NCBI GenBank assembly: GCA_943787745.1
Contig: CALSNJ010000004.1
Coordinates: forward strand, 124,001-188,000
Reading direction: 5' to 3'
Origin: an uncultured Alphaproteobacteria bacterium
Lineage (GTDB): Bacteria > Pseudomonadota > Alphaproteobacteria > UBA6615
Length of the DNA stretch: 64,000 bases
Made by a program: the position numbers and the translations under genes. The notes beneath the pieces were generated by a model that was given only the letters and a program-made list of their open reading frames with translations, had not been told where the DNA came from and searched no databases. Position 1 is the stretch's first letter, and each line of letters opens with the position of its first letter. Positions 16,913-26,478 of this stretch are shown here, in pieces.

Positions 16913-17821
16913 ATGAACGCAGCGGCCACCCCCGCCCCAAAATTTGCAACCCGGTTTGCGCCTTCACCCAGTGGACTCCTCCATCTCGGGCACGCCTATT
17001 CCGCGCTCTTTGCCTATCGGCTCGCGCAGGCCGCTGAGGGGCGTTTCGTGCTGCGTATCGAGGACATCGACCTTGGGCGATGCAAACCCGAATTCGAGGA
17101 TGCGATCATTGAAGACCTCGCCTGGCTCGGGCTGGAATGGGAACAGCCGGTATTGCGTCAGTCCGAACGTCTGGACATCTACGCAAACGCGCTGAAAACC
17201 CTCGAACAGTTGGGGATACTTTATCCCTGCTTTTGCACCCGATCGGACATCGCCGCGGAAATCGCCAATGCGGGTGCCGCGCCTCATCTGAACCATCATG
17301 GACCGGATGGCCCCGTCTATCCGGGCATTTGCAAACACTTGTCCGAAACCGAGCGCGCGCAGCGTATTGCCGCTGGTGAGCCCCACGCGCTTCGTCTGGA
17401 CATGGAAGGCGCCATGAAGAAAGCCGGACCGCTGACCTGGCACGACCGTACACGGGGCGAACAAATCGCCGAGCCGGATATCTTTGGGGACATCGTGCTG
17501 GCGCGAAAGGATGTCGCAACCAGCTATCATCTCGCCGTCACCGTGGACGACGCCGCTCAGGGTGTCACGCTGGTCACACGGGGGGACGACCTGCTTCCCG
17601 CGACCCATATTCATCGCCTGTTGCAAGCCTTGCTCGATCTGGATGTGCCGGAATGGCACCACACCGTCCTGCTGACCAACAACAAAGGAGGTCGGCTGGC
17701 CAAGCGGGACAAGGCGTTTACGCTGCGTGCCATGCGTGAAGCGGGAACGGATCCGGAAGATTTGTGGGCGATGTCGATTCGTCAGATCGCGCGACAAGCC
17801 ACAGCAACCGATGGGATCTAG
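16913..17821 (+). CDS. gluQ: Glutamyl-Q tRNA(Asp) synthetase
   Basis: A 302-residue paralogue of glutamyl-tRNA synthetase lacking the anticodon-binding domain. It activates glutamate and attaches it to queuosine in tRNA-Asp. The class I HIGH-type motif is HLGHAYS (about 24-30) and the KMSKS-type motif is RLAKRDKAFTL. The zinc site uses CFCTRSDI and YPGIC. The start at 16913 has GGGAA seven bases upstream. It is divergent from the glycosylase gene and convergent with the Nudix gene. Confidence 0.93.
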   Translation: MNAAATPAPKFATRFAPSPSGLLHLGHAYSALFAYRLAQAAEGRFVLRIEDIDLGRCKPEFEDAIIEDLAWLGLEWEQPVLRQSERLDIYANALKTLEQLGILYPCFCTRSDIAAEIANAGAAPHLNHHGPDGPVYPGICKHLSETERAQRIAAGEPHALRLDMEGAMKKAGPLTWHDRTRGEQIAEPDIFGDIVLARKDVATSYHLAVTVDDAAQGVTLVTRGDDLLPATHIHRLLQALLDLDVPEWHHTVLLTNNKGGRLAKRDKAFTLRAMREAGTDPEDLWAMSIRQIARQATATDGI

Positions 17822-17827
17822 GTGCAA

Positions 17828-18679
17828 CTAACTCCAGCTGCGCATTCCGTGCGCCAGTTTGGCGTAGTCTGGCCGATCGGGCTCAATCAGACCGTGGCGG
17901 ATGCCAAAATCGATCAACACCAGATTGACGTTGAACTTGAACTCTTCGGTTTCATCGACAACGCGCAATGCCTGACGCGCAGGCCAGCGTACAAAACCGC
18001 TAATTTCTCCGTCCGTATTTTCGGGTGTGAAACTGTCGGGTAGCTTCAAGTCATAAACGAACAGCATATCCCGACGCAGGCCATTTCTGGCGTTCATCAT
18101 ATAAGTAATAACCCCCACGGGCTGCGCCAGCCTTGCCAGATCTTCGGGCACCGAGGCCTCTTCGGCCGCTTCCTTCACAACATTGTCCATGAGGCTCAGA
18201 CCAACCGGCAAACCGCCGGCCACCATATTGTCGAGTTTGCCTGGCGCGACCTCACGATTATTGGAGCGAACTCCAATCCAGAGTTCGGGCCCATCCACCG
18301 TGTCCACATATCCATTGATATGGACCCCATATGACGTCACGCCGAAGGACTGCAACCACGCCCGGTCCATACGCAACAAACTGGGCGAACCAAAGCTCTC
18401 CATCACCGGGCAGAGTTCCTTGCGGTTCCGCGGCAGGGCCTGATGGACAACCAATGCGGCCCCCGCCTCAGCAAGTGCCTTTGATCGTGCCTCGACGTCC
18501 TTCAGCCCGTCGCGAAAAGAAACTGAATCCCCTTCGACCTTGAAGTATTCGTGCCATCGGGCCATGCGCTCGGCAATATCGTCTGACACCCAGCCCACCT
18601 GCGCACCCGCAATAAAAAATGGGCGGCGGCCATCCATCTCATGGGTGTTGCACGCAACAATGTGGTCATAGAGCGCCAT
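17828..18679 (-). CDS. DUF4743 / Nudix hydrolase family protein
   Basis: A 283-residue two-domain protein. An N-terminal DUF4743 domain (about 1-115) is followed by a Nudix domain (about 118-275). The Nudix box reads GGLPVGLSLMDNVVKEAAEE; the REUxEE core is present as KEAAEE, while the first Glu of the box is Leu. This pattern is normal in the thiamine-pyrophosphokinase-associated Nudix group. It probably hydrolyses a nucleoside- or thiamine-diphosphate derivative; substrate not assignable. Sixteen bases separate it from the upstream ACT-domain gene on the same strand. Confidence 0.85.
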   Translation of the reverse strand: MALYDHIVACNTHEMDGRRPFFIAGAQVGWVSDDIAERMARWHEYFKVEGDSVSFRDGLKDVEARSKALAEAGAALVVHQALPRNRKELCPVMESFGSPSLLRMDRAWLQSFGVTSYGVHINGYVDTVDGPELWIGVRSNNREVAPGKLDNMVAGGLPVGLSLMDNVVKEAAEEASVPEDLARLAQPVGVITYMMNARNGLRRDMLFVYDLKLPDSFTPENTDGEISGFVRWPARQALRVVDETEEFKFNVNLVLIDFGIRHGLIEPDRPDYAKLAHGMRSWS

Positions 18680-18694
18680 CAGACCTGTCCGCCT

Positions 18695-19003
18695 CTATGC
18701 GAATTCCGAAAAGCGCTTTTCCGAGAACAGCACCTGAGAGACGCCGAACATGCAACGCATGGCTGCGGCGATCTGTGTGGCCTGCCCATGATCCAGCTCT
18801 GACGTTTCGATATCGATATAGACATCACATCCACCCGGTCCCGCGCGACCACCGTGCCAGCGGTCCGGCACCAATCCGCGTTTGGCCCAGAGTTCCATGA
18901 TTCGCGGCATGAGTCCCGGATCAGCCGCTCCCGTGACGGAAAAGCATTGGACTGGCTGCTGTCTTCGAGAGGAACTATTTTGAGAGGCATTCTGTAAGGT
19001 CAT
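18695..19003 (-). CDS. ACT-domain-like small protein
   Basis: A 102-residue protein resembling the single ACT domain of acetolactate synthase small subunits (IlvM/IlvH type): QCFSVTGAADPGLMPRIMELWAKRG, then DVYIDIETSEL and a closing VSQVLFSEKRF strand. ACT domains bind amino acids and regulate enzymes. There is no catalytic partner next to it; a Nudix gene follows by 16 bases. The start at 19003 (MTLQNASQ) was chosen where homology-like sequence begins; the frame continues upstream to 19090. Function as an ALS regulator is not supported by context. Confidence 0.65.
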   Translation of the reverse strand: MTLQNASQNSSSRRQQPVQCFSVTGAADPGLMPRIMELWAKRGLVPDRWHGGRAGPGGCDVYIDIETSELDHGQATQIAAAMRCMFGVSQVLFSEKRFSEFA

Positions 19004-19239
19004 GATGAACGGTATCCATTGGTATTGGCAGTGTGAAAGCACGCGTTCCCGGTCGCCGTCCCGTAAGTCGGGTGTGCGCCGGGCTGCCAATAAGGAGAAG
19101 AATCATTCCGTTCATAACGTCGCGAACTTACAAAGGCGTCGGTTTCGGGTCAAGAAATCGTCACCAAGCCGCAAACGTGTCGAAGCGCCGCAACCCGCAA
19201 CCTCTCGTCACGTGATCAATCCGGCGATATGATCTGGTT

Positions 19240-19440
19240 ATGAATACTCTTCTCGTCCTTCTGCTGATCGCAATGATTGCCGTTGTCGGTGTCCTGATCT
19301 TTGGCCTGATCGCTATGGCCAAAGGCGGTGAATTCAACCGTAAATACGGCAACAAAATGATGCGTTGGCGCGTCGCCATTCAGGCATTCGCAGTTGTTCT
19401 CATAGTGATCTTCGTGATCGCGGCCTCCCAGCAAGGTTAG
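19240..19440 (+). CDS. HIG1-domain twin-transmembrane protein
   Basis: A 66-residue inner-membrane protein with two helices (about 2-27 and 43-62) joined by the loop KGGEFNRKYGNKMMRWRV, which is the HIG1 (hypoxia-induced gene 1) signature. Alphaproteobacterial members may associate with cytochrome c oxidase, as the mitochondrial Rcf1 does. It lies 16 bases upstream of the cobalamin adenosyltransferase gene, a conserved pairing in this class. Confidence 0.85.
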   Translation: MNTLLVLLLIAMIAVVGVLIFGLIAMAKGGEFNRKYGNKMMRWRVAIQAFAVVLIVIFVIAASQQG

Positions 19441-19456
19441 GGCGAAACAAACAATC

Positions 19457-20041
19457 ATGGTCGAACTCAATCGCATCTACACCCGTGGCGGAGACGCCGG
19501 TCAAACCTCGCTCGGGTCGGGGGATCGTGTTGCAAAACATGATCTGCGGGTAGCCGCCTATGGCACTGTCGACGAGACCAACGCCACGCTGGGGCTGGCG
19601 CGATTGCATACAGGTGAAGACCGCGAGACAGACGAGATGCTCGCACGCATCCAAAACGATCTGTTCGACCTGGGAGCCGATTTGTGCACGCCCGAAGGCG
19701 ATGCGCGCGCGGCGCGCAAACAGGAAGGTGCGCTCCGGATCGTGCCGGAACAAGTTGACCGGTTGGAGCAGGAAATCGATACCCTCAATGAAAGCCTGGC
19801 GCCGCTGACCTCCTTCATCCTTCCCGGTGGAACGGCGGCTGCGGCTCATCTCCACATGGCACGAACCATAGCCCGCCGCGCCGAACGTCTGATGACCGAG
19901 CTTGCGACTCATGAAGACATCAATCCCAATGCTTTGAAATACATCAACCGACTTTCCGATCATCTGTTCGTGCTTGGGCGCCATCTCAATGATGGCGGAC
20001 GCGCAGACGTTCTCTGGAAGCCGGGGCAGAACCGCCAATAG
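19457..20041 (+). CDS. Cob(I)yrinic acid a,c-diamide adenosyltransferase, PduO type
   Basis: A 194-residue helical-bundle ATP:corrinoid adenosyltransferase that makes coenzyme B12. The ATP-binding N-terminus is IYTRGGDAGQTSLGSGDRV (about 7-25), followed by YGTVDETNATLGLAR. The active-site Arg/Asp helix is ARTIARRAERLM and the end is YINRLSDHLFVLGR. The ATG lies 16 bases after the HIG1 stop. Coenzyme B12 is used by methylmalonyl-CoA mutase among others; none is encoded in this window. Confidence 0.93.
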   Translation: MVELNRIYTRGGDAGQTSLGSGDRVAKHDLRVAAYGTVDETNATLGLARLHTGEDRETDEMLARIQNDLFDLGADLCTPEGDARAARKQEGALRIVPEQVDRLEQEIDTLNESLAPLTSFILPGGTAAAAHLHMARTIARRAERLMTELATHEDINPNALKYINRLSDHLFVLGRHLNDGGRADVLWKPGQNRQ

Positions 20042-20188
20042 CTATATGGAATGACGGTTTCGCGACTGTCTCACCAGACAAACAGCGCTGGCCAGATTAT
20101 TGACTCCACAGAATGCCTTGGGCATGTTGCAGCGCAATAAAATTGCAACGCCGTAGAGCGAACTCACAAGAAACTACCGGGAAACCCA

Positions 20189-20938
20189 ATGAAACTGCTC
20201 GTCCCAGTCAAACGGGTGATCGACTACAACGTGAAGGTTCGGGTCAAATCGGACAATACCGGTGTCGAAACATCCAACGTCAAAATGTCCATGAACCCCT
20301 TCGACGAAATCGCCGTTGAGGAAGCCGTTCGGATGAGGGAAGCCGGCTCGGCCGACGAGATCATTGCCGTGTCCCTCGGTGTACAGCAGTGCCAGGAAAC
20401 GATCCGTACAGCACTGGCTATGGGCGCAGATCGCGGCGTCCATGTGAAAACCGATCAAGAGCTTCAGCCCCTTGCCGTTGCCAAACTTCTCAAGGCGCTT
20501 GTCGAGAAGGAATCACCTGATCTTGTGATCCTCGGCAAGCAGGCCATTGATGATGACTCCAACCAGACCGGTCAGATGCTGGCTGCTTTGCTGGACTGGC
20601 CGCAAGGCACTTTTGCCTCCGGGATCGAATTGTCAGATGGCAAAGCGAAGGTCATCCGCGAGGTTGATGGCGGGCTCGAGACCATCGAGATCAACACGCC
20701 AGCCGTCATCTCCACCGACCTTCGCCTGAACGAACCACGCTATGCGTCCTTGCCAAACATCATGAAGGCAAAGAAGAAGCCCATCGACGAAATGTCTCCC
20801 GAAGATCTGGGGGTCGATATCGGGCCGCGCCTGACGACCCTCAAGGTCGAAGAACCACCCAAACGTGAAGCTGGTGTGATGGTCGAATCCGTCGCCGAAC
20901 TGGTCGACAAGTTGAAAAACGAAGCGAAGGTGATCTGA
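20189..20938 (+). CDS. etfB: Electron transfer flavoprotein beta subunit
   Basis: A 249-residue AMP-binding subunit of the ETF heterodimer. ETF takes electrons from acyl-CoA dehydrogenases and passes them to ETF:ubiquinone oxidoreductase. It begins [20 protein letters not shown]; the signature [27 protein letters not shown] segment is present near residue 177-200 (split here as [16 protein letters not shown] and IMKAKKKP). Length is standard. The stop overlaps the etfA start by one base (TGATG). Confidence 0.96.
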   Translation: MKLLVPVKRVIDYNVKVRVKSDNTGVETSNVKMSMNPFDEIAVEEAVRMREAGSADEIIAVSLGVQQCQETIRTALAMGADRGVHVKTDQELQPLAVAKLLKALVEKESPDLVILGKQAIDDDSNQTGQMLAALLDWPQGTFASGIELSDGKAKVIREVDGGLETIEINTPAVISTDLRLNEPRYASLPNIMKAKKKPIDEMSPEDLGVDIGPRLTTLKVEEPPKREAGVMVESVAELVDKLKNEAKVI

Positions 20939-21891
20939 TGGCCATTCTCGTACTCGCCGAACACGACAACCAGTCGCTCAAGGCCGCAACCCTCAACACC
21001 GTGTCCGCCGCCCAGCAGCTCTCTGACAAAGGGGCTGGCGATATCACCGTGCTGGTTGCCGGATCAGGCTGCGGCGCTGTCGCAGACGCTGCTGCAAATA
21101 TCGCAGGCGTGGCGAAAGTTCTCGTCGCGGACGATGCCGGACTTGCCCATGGGCTAGCAGAGAACCTGACAGCTGTGATCATGGATGTCTCAGGGGATTA
21201 CAGTCATATCCTGGCGCCTGCGACGACCTTCGGGAAAAACGTGCTGCCGCGTGTAGCAGCCCTGCTGGACGTTCAGCAGATCTCGGAAATCAGCGCGGTC
21301 GAGGACACCGACACCTTTGTGCGTCCGATCTACGCAGGCAACGCGATGGCCACAGTGAAATCATCGGATTCCACAAAGGTCATCACAGTTCGCGCCACGA
21401 CCTTTGATCCTGTCCCGGCCGAAGGCGGCTCCGCAGCGATCGAGAGTATTTCCGGTGGCGCAGACGAGGGTGTTTCCAGCTTCATCGAACTCTCCGAATC
21501 CAGCAGTGACCGTCCTGAGCTGACCTCGGCACGGGTGATCATTTCAGGCGGGCGCGGTATGGCGTCGGGTGAAAACTACGCCTTGATCGAACCCATCGCA
21601 GACAAACTTGGTGCTGCCATGGGAGCGTCACGCGCGGCCGTCGATGCAGGCTTCGTTCCCAACGACTGGCAGGTCGGGCAAACCGGCAAGGTCGTCGCGC
21701 CAGAGCTTTATATTGCCGTCGGAATTTCAGGTGCGATCCAGCATCTCGCCGGCATGAAAGATTCAAAGGTCATCGTGGCCATCAACAAGGACGAGGAAGC
21801 ACCGATCTTCCAGGTCGCCGACTACGGTCTGGTCGCCGACCTGTTCAAGGCACTCCCCGAGCTCAACGACGAGCTCGAGAAACAGCTTTAA
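20938..21891 (+). CDS. etfA: Electron transfer flavoprotein alpha subunit
   Basis: A 317-residue FAD-binding ETF subunit. The C-terminal FAD domain contains [14 protein letters not shown], the [20 protein letters not shown] stretch and [15 protein letters not shown], ending with [15 protein letters not shown]. The sequence is full-length and intact. It is translationally coupled to etfB, and a 3-hydroxyacyl-CoA dehydrogenase gene follows 39 bases later, so this unit serves fatty-acid beta-oxidation. Confidence 0.96.
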   Translation: MAILVLAEHDNQSLKAATLNTVSAAQQLSDKGAGDITVLVAGSGCGAVADAAANIAGVAKVLVADDAGLAHGLAENLTAVIMDVSGDYSHILAPATTFGKNVLPRVAALLDVQQISEISAVEDTDTFVRPIYAGNAMATVKSSDSTKVITVRATTFDPVPAEGGSAAIESISGGADEGVSSFIELSESSSDRPELTSARVIISGGRGMASGENYALIEPIADKLGAAMGASRAAVDAGFVPNDWQVGQTGKVVAPELYIAVGISGAIQHLAGMKDSKVIVAINKDEEAPIFQVADYGLVADLFKALPELNDELEKQL

Positions 21892-21930
21892 ACGAAGACT
21901 GGCAAACTCAAGACTCCAGGGACAGAAAAA

Positions 21931-22803
21931 ATGTTGAACAAGATAGGCGTCATCGGCGCAGGGCAGATGGGCAGCGGCATCGCACATGTATGTGCGTTGG
22001 CAGACCGAGAGGTTGTGCTCATGGACATCGATCAGGGCGCCCTCGACAAGGCGATCACCAAGATCACCGGTGATATGGATCGCCAGATCAAGCGGACGCT
22101 GATCTCCGAAGAGGACAAAGCCGGAGCGCTGTCACGCATCAGCACGGTTACCGATGTCTCGGGCCTTTCGGATTGCGACATGGTGATCGAGGCGGCGACC
22201 GAAGATGAGAGCGTGAAGATGAAAATCTTCGACAGTCTTTGCCCGCATCTCAAAGACAGCGCCATCATCGCGTCCAACACCTCATCGATCTCGATCACAC
22301 GCCTCGCAGCCGGCACCGACCGCCCGCACAAATTCATGGGCATGCATTTCATGAACCCGGTGCCGATGATGAAGCTGGTCGAGCTGATCCGCGGTCTCGC
22401 CACGGATCAGGAAACATTCTCGGAAGTTCAAGATCTCACAAAAGATCTCGGCAAGACCGGCACGGTGTCGGAAGATTTCCCGGCTTTTATCGTGAACCGC
22501 ATTTTGCTGCCGATGATCAACGAAGCCGTCTACACGCTTTATGAAGGCGTCGGAAATGTCGATTCCATCGATAGCTCCATGAAGCTGGGTGCAAACCACC
22601 CGATGGGCCCGTTTGAACTGGCCGACTTCATCGGTCTCGACACTTGCCTGGCCGTCATGCAGGTGCTTTACGAAGGTCTTGCGGATTCGAAATACCGCCC
22701 GTGTCCGTTGCTGGTAAAATATGTCGAAGCCGGCTGGCTGGGTCGCAAGACCGGTCGTGGTTTCTACGACTATTCCGGCGACACGCCGGTCGCGACACGC
22801 TAG
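21931..22803 (+). CDS. hbd: 3-hydroxybutyryl-CoA dehydrogenase
   Basis: A 290-residue NAD(P)-dependent dehydrogenase acting on 3-hydroxyacyl-CoA. The Rossmann motif is [16 protein letters not shown] (about 5-20). The catalytic His-Glu dyad is in [19 protein letters not shown]. The C-terminal dimer domain starts [19 protein letters not shown] and ends [13 protein letters not shown]. It lies downstream of etfBA on one transcript and ends shortly before a palindromic repeat (22821-22896). Confidence 0.95.
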   Translation: MLNKIGVIGAGQMGSGIAHVCALADREVVLMDIDQGALDKAITKITGDMDRQIKRTLISEEDKAGALSRISTVTDVSGLSDCDMVIEAATEDESVKMKIFDSLCPHLKDSAIIASNTSSISITRLAAGTDRPHKFMGMHFMNPVPMMKLVELIRGLATDQETFSEVQDLTKDLGKTGTVSEDFPAFIVNRILLPMINEAVYTLYEGVGNVDSIDSSMKLGANHPMGPFELADFIGLDTCLAVMQVLYEGLADSKYRPCPLLVKYVEAGWLGRKTGRGFYDYSGDTPVATR

Positions 22804-22820
22804 CCGACCTTTGGAATTGG

Positions 22821-22896
22821 TGTCATACGCGGACTTGATCCGCGTATCTCCTGCGTGGCTTTGAACGAGAGGCCCGGGTCACGCCCGGGCATGACG
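22821..22896. repeat. Dispersed palindromic intergenic repeat
   Basis: A 76-base element whose ends are GTCAT and ATGAC. It contains two inner hairpins: CGCGGACTTGATCCGCG near the left and GCCCGGGTCACGCCCGGGC near the right. This is the usual build of alphaproteobacterial intergenic palindromes. A related half element lies at 50631-50659. It sits between the convergent hbd and tlpA genes. Confidence 0.75.
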
Positions 22897-22933
22897 GCTC
22901 AGGGGGCAAGGCTCCCAGCAAGCTGAAATAAGC

Positions 22934-23524
22934 TCAGCTGCCGTTCTTGGAAGCTTTGGCGTCCTGATCGAGGTACCAGTTCACGAGCGCCAGAGCTTCG
23001 GGGGAATCCCATTCGGCTGTTCCCACCAGACGCCCGACTTCCTTGCCGTCCGGCGCAATCAGGATGGTGGTGGGCAGTGACACAACGCCGATCGACCGAG
23101 AGAATTTCAGGCGTTCGTCAACGAAGTTGTCCGGGAAGTTCACATTGAGTTTATTCAGGAAACGTTCGGTCTGCTTAAAACCACCGCGATCCTGACTGAC
23201 AAGAACCACTTGCGCCTTGTCGTCCGGCAAAGCGGCATCGAGCCTCTCCAGCGAAGGCAACTCGCGAATACAGGGGCCACACCAGGTGGCCCAGAAGTTC
23301 AGAACAACAAACTTGCCCTTGAACTGTTCAAGTGTCGTCTTGCCGCCATCCTTGGTGAGCACAGTGACATCCGAGGTCTCGATCGGCTCGGGAAATGCCT
23401 CATAATTCTGCACCTGTCCCTCGATGGGAGGCCCGGATTCGGCCGAAACAGCCGCAGAAATGCCAACACTGAACACAAATGTGCTCAAAGCAATGAACAG
23501 AAAACCTTTCATCCGGCGTATCAT
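22934..23524 (-). CDS. TlpA-family thiol:disulfide interchange protein
   Basis: A 196-residue exported thioredoxin-fold protein. The N-terminus MIRRMKGFLFIALSTFVFSV is a signal peptide or anchor. The redox site is NFWATWCGPCIREL with Cys82 and Cys85, and the cis-Pro loop is VVSLPTTILI. It reduces periplasmic disulfides, often for cytochrome c or copper-oxidase assembly. The start was taken at 23524; 23512 is an alternative that shortens the signal. It is divergent from argH with 41 bases between, a conserved arrangement in Alphaproteobacteria. Confidence 0.9.
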   Translation of the reverse strand: MIRRMKGFLFIALSTFVFSVGISAAVSAESGPPIEGQVQNYEAFPEPIETSDVTVLTKDGGKTTLEQFKGKFVVLNFWATWCGPCIRELPSLERLDAALPDDKAQVVLVSQDRGGFKQTERFLNKLNVNFPDNFVDERLKFSRSIGVVSLPTTILIAPDGKEVGRLVGTAEWDSPEALALVNWYLDQDAKASKNGS

Positions 23525-23565
23525 GGCGTTAAACGTCGCTCCCTGAATTGTGAGCCCGAGAAAAT

Positions 23566-24975
23566 ATGAGCCCGAACGAAACACGTAAGCCCGCCAACGC
23601 GCAATGGGGTGGTCGCTTTGCCTCCGGACCTTCCGAGGTGATGGAGCGCATCAATGCGTCCATCAGCTTCGACCAGCGCCTGTTCGCCCAGGATATTGCC
23701 GGGTCGCGGGCGCATGCCCGGATGCTCGTCGCGCGTGGCATCCTTTCATCAGAAGATGGGGATGCGATCGCAACGGGTCTAGACACGATTTCGCGAGAGA
23801 TCGAGAACGGCGAATTCACGTTCTCCGCCGCTCTCGAAGACATTCATATGAATATCGAAGTCCGGTTGCGGGAGCTTGTCGGTGACGCCGCTGGGCGGTT
23901 GCACACCGCGCGGTCGCGCAACGATCAGGTGGCAACCGATTTCCGGCTTTGGGTGCGGGACGAAATCGACGCGCTGGATATGCAATTGCAGGCCCTGCAG
24001 AACGCTCTGCTCGACAAGGCCGAAGCTCACGCCAACACCATCATGCCGGGCTTCACGCATCTGCAGACGGCGCAGCCGGTCACGTTCGGGCATCACCTGC
24101 TTGCCTATGTGGAAATGTTCGGACGGGACCGGGGACGGTTTGCCGATGCGCGGACACGGCTGAATGAATTGCCGTTGGGTGCCGGTGCGCTGGCGGGAAC
24201 CTCCTTCCCGATCGACCGGCACGCCGTGGCCGAAGACCTGGGTTTTGACCGGCCTGTGGCCAATTCACTCGACGCGGTCTCGGATCGTGACTTTGCGCTG
24301 GAATTCATGAGCGCAGCCTCGATCTGCATCACACACATCTCGCGGTTCTCTGAGGAGATCGTGATCTGGTGCAGTGACGGCTTTCGGTTCGTCGCGCTTT
24401 CGGATGCCTACACAACCGGCAGTTCGATGATGCCGCAAAAGCGCAACCCGGATGCCGCTGAACTCTCCCGGGCCAAGGCCGGCCGGGTATTTGGTGACCT
24501 TCTGGGCCTGCTGACCGTCATGAAGGGGCTCCCGCTCGCATATTCCAAGGATATGCAGGAAGACAAGGAACCCGTCTTCGACGCGGCAGATTCGCTGGCA
24601 TTGGCGCTCGCGGCCACGACAGGCATGATCACAGACATGGAACCGGTGATCGAGAATATGCGAGTCGCTGCTGGAAAAGGCTACTCGACAGCGACGGATC
24701 TGGCAGACTGGCTTGTCCGCGTGGCTGATGTGCCGTTCCGCGATGCCCACGGCATTACCGGAGCCGTTGTGAAGCTTGCCGAGGATAAGGGCGTGGATCT
24801 GGTCGAGTTGTCCCTCGCCGAGATGCAGGCGATCGATTCCCGAATCACCGATGATGTCTTTGGCGTGCTTTCCGTTGAGGCCTCGGTCGCAAGCCGAACC
24901 AGTTTTGGCGGCACGGCGCCCGACAATGTCCGCACGGCCGTCGCAGACGCACGCGCAAGGTTTTCGGGAGAGTAG
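23566..24975 (+). CDS. argH: Argininosuccinate lyase
   Basis: A 469-residue fumarase-superfamily enzyme that splits argininosuccinate into arginine and fumarate, the last step of arginine synthesis. The superfamily signature with the catalytic Ser loop is [17 protein letters not shown] (about 285-301). The N-terminal region is [19 protein letters not shown] and the active-site His is in [18 protein letters not shown]. Full length and intact. lptM follows two bases after the stop and lysA after that. Confidence 0.97.
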   Translation: MSPNETRKPANAQWGGRFASGPSEVMERINASISFDQRLFAQDIAGSRAHARMLVARGILSSEDGDAIATGLDTISREIENGEFTFSAALEDIHMNIEVRLRELVGDAAGRLHTARSRNDQVATDFRLWVRDEIDALDMQLQALQNALLDKAEAHANTIMPGFTHLQTAQPVTFGHHLLAYVEMFGRDRGRFADARTRLNELPLGAGALAGTSFPIDRHAVAEDLGFDRPVANSLDAVSDRDFALEFMSAASICITHISRFSEEIVIWCSDGFRFVALSDAYTTGSSMMPQKRNPDAAELSRAKAGRVFGDLLGLLTVMKGLPLAYSKDMQEDKEPVFDAADSLALALAATTGMITDMEPVIENMRVAAGKGYSTATDLADWLVRVADVPFRDAHGITGAVVKLAEDKGVDLVELSLAEMQAIDSRITDDVFGVLSVEASVASRTSFGGTAPDNVRTAVADARARFSGE

Positions 24976-24977
24976 TC

Positions 24978-25124
24978 ATGGACAGACATGCACGTCTTCG
25001 GAGCCGGAGCCTGATCATCGCCATAATGCTGGTCATTGGTCTGGCGGCTTGCGGTAAAAAAGGTCCACCCGAGCCACCCGAAGATGAGCCGCTGACCTAT
25101 CCGAGAACCTACCCAACGCGCTAG
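24978..25124 (+). CDS. lptM: LptM-type small lipoprotein (YifL-like)
   Basis: A 48-residue lipoprotein, reading MDRHARLRSRSLIIAIMLVI then a lipobox GLAAC with the modified Cys25, then GKKGPPEPPEDEPLTYPRTY. The short charged-proline tail right after Cys with the GKKGP motif is that of LptM, which helps the LptD/LptE outer-membrane complex mature. The argH-lptM-lysA order is conserved in Proteobacteria and supports the call. The start codon lies two bases after the argH stop. Confidence 0.85.
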   Translation: MDRHARLRSRSLIIAIMLVIGLAACGKKGPPEPPEDEPLTYPRTYPTR

Positions 25125-25152
25125 ATGCGTGTCCCTCCTGCCAGAGCCGAAG

Positions 25153-26421
25153 ATGAGCATGTTTGAATACCGGAACGGCGAGATGTATGCCGAAGATGTT
25201 CCCCTGTCCCGCATAGCCGAGGTAACGGGAACCCCGGTTTATGTCTATTCGGCAGGCACCCTCACCGAGGCTTACACCCGGTTTGCCAGCGCACTGGCCG
25301 AGGCTGGTCTGAACGCACGCGTGTGCTACGCCATGAAGGCAAATTCCAACATCGCGGTGATCCGCACGCTCGCCGATCTTGGCGCCGGGGCCGATGTGGT
25401 TTCTGGCGGCGAACTGGACCGTGCGCTGATTGCCGGGGTGCGCGCTGAAGACATCGTGTTTTCGGGCGTCGGCAAGACACCGGGCGAGATGCAGCGCGCA
25501 ATCACTGCAGGTATCGGTCAATTTAATGTGGAATCCGTTCCCGAACTGGAACTGCTTTCGCACGTTTCCGCTTCAGCAGGTGCCACGGTCGATATTGCAA
25601 TCCGCGTCAACCCGAACGTGGATGCGAACACCCACCACAAGATTTCGACCGGCCGCCAGGAAGACAAGTTCGGGATTGATATCGCCCGCGCCCAGGAAAT
25701 TTACGCCCTGGCAGCATCCTTGCCGGGAATTGCACCGATCGCGGTTGCCGTTCATATCGGCAGCCAGCTGACGGATGTATCGCCATTCCGTGCCGCCTTT
25801 GCCCGGGTCGCCGAACTCGTCGGTGAACTTCGTGCGGCAGGCCATGACATTCGTAAACTCGACCTCGGGGGCGGTCTGGGAATTGACTATGGCGGGCAAA
25901 CACCGCCGCCGGTCGAAGACTATGCTGCTGTGGTTGCCGAAACCGTCGGTCACCTCGGTTGTGAACTGATGTTTGAGCCCGGACGTTATCTCGCCGGCCC
26001 GGCGGGCATTCTGGTCACGCAAGTGATCTACGCAAAGGAAGCCGAAGCGCGGCGGTTCGCCATTGTCGACGCCGCCATGAATGACCTCATCCGCCCCGCG
26101 CTATACGATGCCGTACACCGGATTGAACCCGCACGCGAACCCGCCCCGGAAACCGCGTTACACCCATGGGATGTGGTCGGACCAGTCTGCGAAACCGGGG
26201 ACACCTTCGCCAAGGGCTGTGAATTGCCTGCGCTGTCCGATGGTGAACTTCTCGTGATGCGGGATGCTGGTGCCTATGGCGCGGTGATGAGCTCGGTTTA
26301 CAATAGTCGTCCACTGGTCGCCGAAGTGCTGGTCCGGGGTGATGCTTTCGCGATCGTGCGTGAACGTCAGGAACCGGCCACATTTCTGGGTTACGAAAGC
26401 CTCGCCGACTGGCAAGATTAG
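25153..26421 (+). CDS. lysA: Diaminopimelate decarboxylase
   Basis: A PLP-dependent enzyme of about 422 residues that makes lysine from meso-diaminopimelate. The PLP lysine is in CYAMKANSNIAVIRTL. The glycine-rich phosphate loop is DLGGGLGIDYGG, and the active-site segment GPVCETGDTFAKG with its Cys comes from the partner subunit. The start was placed at 25153 (MSMFEYRNGEMYAEDV); GTG 25129 in the same frame is possible. No strong Shine-Dalgarno is visible. The third gene of argH-lptM-lysA. Confidence 0.95.
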   Translation: MSMFEYRNGEMYAEDVPLSRIAEVTGTPVYVYSAGTLTEAYTRFASALAEAGLNARVCYAMKANSNIAVIRTLADLGAGADVVSGGELDRALIAGVRAEDIVFSGVGKTPGEMQRAITAGIGQFNVESVPELELLSHVSASAGATVDIAIRVNPNVDANTHHKISTGRQEDKFGIDIARAQEIYALAASLPGIAPIAVAVHIGSQLTDVSPFRAAFARVAELVGELRAAGHDIRKLDLGGGLGIDYGGQTPPPVEDYAAVVAETVGHLGCELMFEPGRYLAGPAGILVTQVIYAKEAEARRFAIVDAAMNDLIRPALYDAVHRIEPAREPAPETALHPWDVVGPVCETGDTFAKGCELPALSDGELLVMRDAGAYGAVMSSVYNSRPLVAEVLVRGDAFAIVRERQEPATFLGYESLADWQD

Positions 26422-26478
26422 TCCCGGGATCGCCCGCGCCTGACGCGCGAACGTGGTCTGGAACACGATGAGGCCGCG

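Noticed and set aside
19004..19239. Possible small gene in the 236-base gap before the HIG1 gene
   Set aside because: The short plus-strand frames are Arg/Ser-rich and lack ribosome sites or recognisable features.
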